From Spirochaetales bacterium (GTDB taxonomy: Bacteria; Spirochaetota; Spirochaetia; Sphaerochaetales; Sphaerochaetaceae): 32,876 nucleotides of DNA. The notes beneath the pieces are model-generated. The model was given only the letters and a program-made list of their open reading frames with translations. It was not told the origin of the DNA and did not search any database. The stretch lies in contig JAQYLW010000032.1 in NCBI GenBank assembly GCA_028719825.1, forward strand, positions 1 to 32,876. The letters run 5' to 3'. Positions 27,734-32,876 of this stretch are shown here, piece after piece. Each line of letters opens with the position of its first letter. Position 1 is the first letter of the stretch. The position numbers and the translations under genes were made by a program.

Positions 27734-28366
27734 TTAAAGAAACGTAGCACCCTTCTGTTTAAGAATACTAATATACTCCTCTTTTACAAGCGGAGAGAGC
27801 ATATCATACATCTTTTGACCGCGTACGCACGAGGATGAAAATTCAAACGTCGGATTGAGAACTCTAAAGAAATCATACCCATCATCTATCAAGTTTTTTA
27901 TTGTATTTTCTTTATTGTCCGAGCGGTTAAAAAGAATAAAGCGAACATTGTTTTTGAGGTATTGAGCATCATGCCATTTTGGGAGTTCATCGACAATATC
28001 ATCACCTATTATAAAATTCACCTTATCTTCTATCATATAGGTGTTTTTTATGTGTTTAATTGTTTCTGATGTATAGCTGTACGTCGGTGAATTCAATTCG
28101 TAGTCGTTTATAAAAACTCTGTCTGAATACTCACTGCCGTATATGTTTTTATAGTCTATAAGAGCAAGACGGCATAAATAGAGTCGTTCTTCTTTTGAAA
28201 GGTTTACACTGTTTGATTTGAATGGAGGAACACCTGAGGGAACAAGCATAACGCATGAGGCAATGTTGTTCCTTAAAGTATAATCAACAACGGCAAGATG
28301 ACCCATATGAATCGGATCAAACGTTCCTCCAAAAACCACGATGTTTTCTTTAAAATTCTTTCTCAT
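27734..28366 (-). CDS. nadD: Nicotinate-nucleotide adenylyltransferase
   Basis: VVFGGTFDPIHMGHLAVVDY, VPSGVPPFK, FIIGDDIVDELPKW, SSSCVRG. Confidence 0.92.
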   Translation of the reverse strand: MRKNFKENIVVFGGTFDPIHMGHLAVVDYTLRNNIASCVMLVPSGVPPFKSNSVNLSKEERLYLCRLALIDYKNIYGSEYSDRVFINDYELNSPTYSYTSETIKHIKNTYMIEDKVNFIIGDDIVDELPKWHDAQYLKNNVRFILFNRSDNKENTIKNLIDDGYDFFRVLNPTFEFSSSCVRGQKMYDMLSPLVKEEYISILKQKGATFL

Positions 28367-29423
28367 CGGGGAATACCGTACCTTCGGGTATATTCAAACT
28401 CATAAAAGTGTCTTTTGCTTTCATCTGCTTTGAGTTATCACCCTCTGAATCCCTAAGAGCTATAAATGCTTTTTTTACTTCCTCAAGCATATCCTTATTA
28501 TAAACTGACAGGGGGAAAATCGTTTCTCCTTTCAGTTTATTGCAGAATTTCTTATATACCTTGTCTGTCCCCTGTACATCCATTTTGCTTGCAAGAATAA
28601 TGCGTTTCTTTTCTGCTAAGCGATGAGAATATGCATTCAGCTCCCCAAGAAGAATATCAAATGCATTAAGGGCATTTTCATCACTCATATCTATCAAGAA
28701 TGCAAGACTGTGTGTTCTTTCTATATGTTTGAGGAACTTAATTCCCATTCCCTTGCCCTCGGAGGAGCCCTCAAGCAATCCGGGAATATCTGCAATCAGA
28801 ACGTCCTTGTCGTACATTCTAAGCATTCCTAAATGAGGAATTTTTGTAGTAAACGGATAGGGTGCAATTTCGCTTGTGGAATTTGTGATAGCGTTGATCA
28901 ATGAGGACTTTCCTGCATTAGGGAATCCCACAAGTCCTATGTCGGCAATGAGCTTGAGTTCAACGCCAACTCTGATTTCGGTTCCGCTTTCCCCGTCCTG
29001 AGCAAAACGCGGTGTTTGGAAACGCGACGTTTTAAAATGGGCATTCCCCTTGCCGCCTTGCCCTCCCTTAAGAAGAGTGTATTCTTTAAGTCCGGTAAGG
29101 TCTTTTATTATTTTGCCGTTTATCGCATTCTTGAGTATAGTGCCGTTTGGAACGCTTACATAAACATTTGCACCGTCCCTGCCACTTGAATTGTTACCGC
29201 TTCCATCCCTTCCGTTCTCTGCACGGAAAACTCTTTTTTTCTTAAGATGTGAAAGCGTTCTGAGATTGTCTTTTACAACAAATATAACGTCGCCTCCGCG
29301 CCCACCGTCTCCACCGTCCGGTCCCCCTTTCGGCACAAACTTTTCTCTGTGGAAGGATACTGCTCCATGCCCTCCACTGCCTGAGGCAACGTCTATATAT
29401 GTTTCGTCGGAAAAACCTTGCAC
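28350..29423 (-). CDS. obgE: GTPase ObgE/CgtA
   Basis: Glycine-rich Obg domain (SGSGGHGAVSFHREKFVPKGGPDGGDGGRGG), VGFPNAGKSSLINAIT; GTG start at 29423 just after the rpmA stop. Confidence 0.95.
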   Translation of the reverse strand: MQGFSDETYIDVASGSGGHGAVSFHREKFVPKGGPDGGDGGRGGDVIFVVKDNLRTLSHLKKKRVFRAENGRDGSGNNSSGRDGANVYVSVPNGTILKNAINGKIIKDLTGLKEYTLLKGGQGGKGNAHFKTSRFQTPRFAQDGESGTEIRVGVELKLIADIGLVGFPNAGKSSLINAITNSTSEIAPYPFTTKIPHLGMLRMYDKDVLIADIPGLLEGSSEGKGMGIKFLKHIERTHSLAFLIDMSDENALNAFDILLGELNAYSHRLAEKKRIILASKMDVQGTDKVYKKFCNKLKGETIFPLSVYNKDMLEEVKKAFIALRDSEGDNSKQMKAKDTFMSLNIPEGTVFPDEKEF

Positions 29424-29425
29424 GA

Positions 29426-29683
29426 TTATTCCGTTATAGCATCTACTCCGCAATACGAACGATTGTTTCTCTTATAAAAACGTACCTTACCCGATACAAG
29501 AGCAAAAATCGTATAATCGCGTCCTAAACCACACCCTACTCCGGGGTGAAGTCTTGTTCCGTGCTGACGAACAATAATCTCGCCTGCCTTTACGCTCTGA
29601 CCTGCAAAGCGTTTAACGCCAAGGCGCTGAGAATTTGAATCGCGTCCGTTTCTTGAACTTCCGCCACCTTTTTTATGTGCCAT
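29426..29683 (-). CDS. rpmA: 50S ribosomal protein L27
   Basis: [43 protein letters not shown]. Confidence 0.97.
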   Translation of the reverse strand: MAHKKGGGSSRNGRDSNSQRLGVKRFAGQSVKAGEIIVRQHGTRLHPGVGCGLGRDYTIFALVSGKVRFYKRNNRSYCGVDAITE

Positions 29684-29694
29684 TTGTCCCCTCC

Positions 29695-30009
29695 TTATGC
29701 GTTAATCTTTTCAATTTTAATTACGGAATACTTCTCTCTGTGACCCTGAGTTCTTCTGTATCCCTTTCGGCGATGGTATTTATATACCTTTATCTTTTCT
29801 CCGGCGATTTCTTCCGTTACAAGTGTTGCGTCTATTGACGCCCCTTCAACATAAGGTGTTCCGAACTTAACGATATTGTCATTCACAAGCGCAAGCACTG
29901 TCGGATAGTTGAGTTTATCCCCCTCTGCTGCATGCGTTCTGTCAATTCGTACCGTATCGCCTTCCTCGACCTTGTATTGTTTACCAAGGATTTCTACAAG
30001 TGCGTACAT
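29695..30009 (-). CDS. rplU: 50S ribosomal protein L21
   Basis: [23 protein letters not shown]...[31 protein letters not shown]. Confidence 0.97.
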   Translation of the reverse strand: MYALVEILGKQYKVEEGDTVRIDRTHAAEGDKLNYPTVLALVNDNIVKFGTPYVEGASIDATLVTEEIAGEKIKVYKYHRRKGYRRTQGHREKYSVIKIEKINA

Positions 30010-30128
30010 TACTTTTCTCCTACCCCATTAATACTACTTATTTTTAAATGTTTGATAAATACAATTTGATTATAACAACGGCTTTTTTTAGCGATTTTAT
30101 CGTTAATTTACCTAACAGTTATTAGGTG

Positions 30129-30157
30129 TTGCCTTTTCACAGTACGGATTTTATAAT
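30129..30157 (+). promoter_or_regulatory. tmk promoter TTGCCT-N17-TATAAT, 7 nt before the GTG
   Basis: TTGCCTTTTCACAGTACGGATTTTATAATATTTTCCGTGAAG. Confidence 0.65.
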
Positions 30158-30164
30158 ATTTTCC

Positions 30165-30782
30165 GTGAAGAAAGATGTCATTCTAAAAAATTTTATAGTA
30201 TTTGAAGGGCTTGATGGAGCCGGAACAACCACACAGGCAAAGATTCTTGCAGAAAGTCTTAAAAAAAATAATAAAACGGTGTTTTTAGACGCAGAACCCA
30301 CTCCGTCTCCCATAGGTGAACTCATTAGAGAAACCTATCTTAAGAAAAAGGCATCAACTACTATGCTCGCTTTAGCTCTTTTATACAGCGCCGACAGAGA
30401 AAATCATTTGAACAACCCTGATAACGGAATAAAAAAGCGCCTATCCGAAGGAAGCATTGTTATATCGGACAGATATTTGTATTCTTCAATAGCATATCAG
30501 GGCGTAAACATAGATCCGCTTATCATAGAGAACCTTAACAACTACGAAAGTCCGGAATACGTTATTTACATAGACACCCCCGTTGACGAGTGTTTAAAAC
30601 GCATAGACAAACGTGGAGATGAAAAGGAACTCTTTGAACACAAAAGCTTTTTAGAAAAAACTAAACAGGGATTTGACAGAATTTTTTCGAGCCTCCCCTG
30701 TGGGGTTAAATTCATTTGCCTTAACGGGCTTGAAAATATAGATTTACTCTCTCAACATATAACGGAATTCATAAAGGCCTAA
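30165..30782 (+). CDS. tmk: Thymidylate kinase
   Basis: KNFIVFEGLDGAGTTTQAKILAESL, SDRYLYSSIAYQG; GTG start at 30165 supported by the promoter position. Confidence 0.9.
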   Translation: MKKDVILKNFIVFEGLDGAGTTTQAKILAESLKKNNKTVFLDAEPTPSPIGELIRETYLKKKASTTMLALALLYSADRENHLNNPDNGIKKRLSEGSIVISDRYLYSSIAYQGVNIDPLIIENLNNYESPEYVIYIDTPVDECLKRIDKRGDEKELFEHKSFLEKTKQGFDRIFSSLPCGVKFICLNGLENIDLLSQHITEFIKA

Positions 30783-30837
30783 TTTATTATATAGTTTATC
30801 TAATGCTATAATTAATTAAACCACTATGGAGAATCAT

Positions 30838-32049
30838 ATGAAAAGAATTAAGAGCGTATTTTGTATTTTATCTATTGTTATTTTGTGTATTTCATGTGCA
30901 AGCGGAGTAAGAACTCTTCATAATGAAGAGTATTCAGACCTCTCCTATCTGAAAGAATACTTCGGATCCGGATTTGAAGACAAAGACGCTGTTTACACCT
31001 TAAAAGATTTTAAGGATCAGCTGTCTGTTGTAGTACCCGAATACAACGGGGAAGGCACAAATGTTATTGAATGCGCCGTAAATGCGGCAGGCTATAGCGA
31101 GCTTGTTTCCACATATACATCATCCAAAATTAAAGAAAGGAATCTGTGGTACTATGCCAAACCCCTTAAAAACGTAAGAACAGATTATTTTTATACGTTC
31201 TTAGATACGGGACTTGGCAATATTGAAATGGCGAAAGACGATAAAATCACAGCAGACGAGGCTAATAATATTCTTGTTAACGTGGCAAACGCAAAAGGCT
31301 ACGGAAGAAGATATATAGGCTTCTCCACCGACCCCGACATCCTTAACACAGTAAGAACGTTCTATAATGGTTTTGCCCTCTTCTCTGATGAAACTCTCTC
31401 ATCTATAGGCAAAACGCTGCTTGAAAAAGAATATATTACAGGATACAACCTGAAAAACTACAATTACGAGCCAAGGTTCTTATCCGATTACACTATCGTA
31501 TACAGCCACGATGATATTGACCACTTGATACAGCTTATTGCCCTAATGAAAAGCGAAGGCATTATATGCAGAATACAGATAGAACCCAAGGTGTCCGTAT
31601 ATCAATACTTGTTAGACTGGGGTCCTATCCCGGAACCATCCGATCATTATAGAGTTGTAAAAGACGGCGATATGTATCTTGTTAATGCAATTGAATTTGA
31701 CGCTTCGTTTGAATTCTCAAAAAAACAGGACAAGGAATACTTTAATTCCCTTATTAACAAGAATGCAAAGAAGAGCAGCGATAATCCTGAGATGAAGGGA
31801 CTTATAAAAGGCTCGTGGTGGCAACCCCTTTATACAAGTAGGACAGTTATGAATACCGGTGACTTCGTTGCTATTGTTAACAATACGCTCAGCAATGACA
31901 AGTATTCACTAAACACCTTCACCGTAAAAAATTCGCCTGTTGATTTCAGCGCTTTCACGCAGAGCGACGATACTCTTACAGCACAGAGGACGCCTCTTGT
32001 GGTGAATAGGGCGTTCTATAACTACCTTATCGGCGCCTCCTACGAGTAA
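30838..32049 (+). CDS. Lipoprotein of unknown function
   Basis: MKRIKSVFCILSIVILCISCASG lipobox; GGAG Shine-Dalgarno before the ATG at 30838. Confidence 0.75.
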   Translation: MKRIKSVFCILSIVILCISCASGVRTLHNEEYSDLSYLKEYFGSGFEDKDAVYTLKDFKDQLSVVVPEYNGEGTNVIECAVNAAGYSELVSTYTSSKIKERNLWYYAKPLKNVRTDYFYTFLDTGLGNIEMAKDDKITADEANNILVNVANAKGYGRRYIGFSTDPDILNTVRTFYNGFALFSDETLSSIGKTLLEKEYITGYNLKNYNYEPRFLSDYTIVYSHDDIDHLIQLIALMKSEGIICRIQIEPKVSVYQYLLDWGPIPEPSDHYRVVKDGDMYLVNAIEFDASFEFSKKQDKEYFNSLINKNAKKSSDNPEMKGLIKGSWWQPLYTSRTVMNTGDFVAIVNNTLSNDKYSLNTFTVKNSPVDFSAFTQSDDTLTAQRTPLVVNRAFYNYLIGASYE

Positions 32050-32104
32050 ATCCTTGAATCATTGGGTCTTTTCCGCTTCTTCGCACACAAAATTCCTTAG
32101 GCAG

Positions 32105-32175
32105 TACACAAAGTACAGCCTTGCGGATATTTTGGTGCTCAGGGAGCGGAAAATCCTCCAAGCATTCTGCGGATT
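32105..32175. repeat. 71-bp direct repeat, copy A
   Basis: TACACAAAGTACAGCCTTGCGGATATTTTGGTGCTCAGGGAGCGGAAAATCCTCCAAGCATTCTGCGGATT; 70/71 identical to copy B. Confidence 0.95.
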
Positions 32176-32266
32176 TAAGTTTGAGGTGTTTTCGGGGTAT
32201 TTTGCAAATCGGCAAATTCCTTAATATTCTAATCCTTGAAGATTCGAGTGAGAGTTGCGAACTTGA

Positions 32267-32320
32267 AGCCTGCAAGCAAGCGAAGATTGTACTTTGTGTA
32301 CTATCAAGCGCTTGCAGGCT
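32267..32320. repeat. Inverted repeat AGCCTGCAAGC / GCTTGCAGGCT within the mosaic
   Basis: 11-bp perfect arms, 32-nt interior. Confidence 0.85.
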
Positions 32321-32352
32321 GAGTTTGCAAATATCGCCGAAGATTCAAGGAT

Positions 32353-32423
32353 TACACAAAGTACAGCCTTGCGGATATTTTGGTGCTCAGGAAGCGGAAA
32401 ATCCTCCAAGCATTCTGCGGATT
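32353..32423. repeat. 71-bp direct repeat, copy B
   Basis: Same as copy A except one G-to-A difference (CAGGAAGCGG). Confidence 0.95.
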
Positions 32424-32508
32424 GGGGAATATGATAGTCACAAGGTAAACTCATTCTTGCTTGAAAATAAAATTATGGATTATGTCTGTCTTGCGTAATA
32501 ATATGCAA

Positions 32509-32544
32509 TTTCTGCATATAAATCGACAGATTTATATGCAGAAA
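32509..32544. repeat. Perfect 16-bp inverted repeat with 4-nt loop
   Basis: TTTCTGCATATAAATC-GACA-GATTTATATGCAGAAA. Confidence 0.95.
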
Positions 32545-32573
32545 CTGGGTGATAGGAATAAGATGAATTAATA

Positions 32574-32876
32574 TTACTCCTTCTTTTTAGAATTGTTATT
32601 TTCTTTATGCTCCTTTTTCGAACCACTCTTTATCCAATACTTTCCTTCATCCTTAATATTTCCACTTTTCAAAATCATTACAATAAATCCAATTAGAATA
32701 ATTATAAGTACAAACACCTTAATTAAATAACATCTCATAAAAAGAGATAAAAAATGAAAGGAAAAAAGTTCTGTCCATACAATCAACAGAACTTGCCCAA
32801 TAGCAATATTAATTCTTGATGGGGAGTAGGATACACCACACGTTGCAAATAAGGTTTTATCCCAACGATATTCATC
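32574..32876 (-). CDS. Partial CDS, 5' end outside the window; small membrane protein with lysine-rich tail
   Basis: The minus frame stays open to the window end (DEYRWDKTLFATCGVSYSPSRINIAIGQVLLIVWTELF...); hydrophobic YLIKVFVLIIILIGFIVMIL, tail KKEHKENNNSKKKE. Confidence 0.5.
   Translation of the reverse strand, partial: DEYRWDKTLFATCGVSYSPSRINIAIGQVLLIVWTELFSFHFLSLFMRCYLIKVFVLIIILIGFIVMILKSGNIKDEGKYWIKSGSKKEHKENNNSKKKE

Noticed and set aside
32027-32498. ORFs 32027..32275 (-), 32121..32498 (+) and 32221..32454 (-)
   Set aside because: They lie in the mosaic repeat, overlap on both strands, and share peptides only because the DNA is duplicated.
1-32876. CRISPR array, prophage or transposon
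   Set aside because: No regularly spaced short repeats and no integrase, transposase, capsid or Cas genes were seen.

Overview
The window looks like a conserved chromosomal segment from a spirochaete, probably Treponema-like (inferred from gene content and protein style; no search was run). Recognisable genes are rpsU, an M16C/PreP-like metallopeptidase, a GH57 glycoside hydrolase, parE-parC-ilvE, era plus an acyl-CoA synthetase, grpE / dnaK-dnaJ, lptC-lptA-lptB, rplU-rpmA-obgE-nadD and tmk. There are also several lipoproteins, a large Big_2/FN3 surface lipoprotein and three tRNAs: Gly(CCC), Glu(CTC) and Gln(CTG). I saw no CRISPR array, transposase, phage module or rRNA. The most interesting signals are in expression architecture and small accessory insertions. 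(1) Seven operon-leading genes have a -10 hexamer only 6-8 nt before the start codon and no Shine-Dalgarno, which predicts leaderless mRNAs, while operon-internal genes have Shine-Dalgarno sequences. (2) A one-gene, promoter-bearing lipoprotein cassette is flanked by a perfect 24-bp direct repeat that duplicates the 3' end of the M16 peptidase gene. (3) A near-perfect sigma-54 promoter (TTGGCACG-N4-TTGCA) lies upstream of dnaK. (4) A convergent gene's intrinsic terminator is embedded in the 3' coding end of era. (5) A modular mosaic repeat lies at the right end. All coordinates and motif matches were read by eye.
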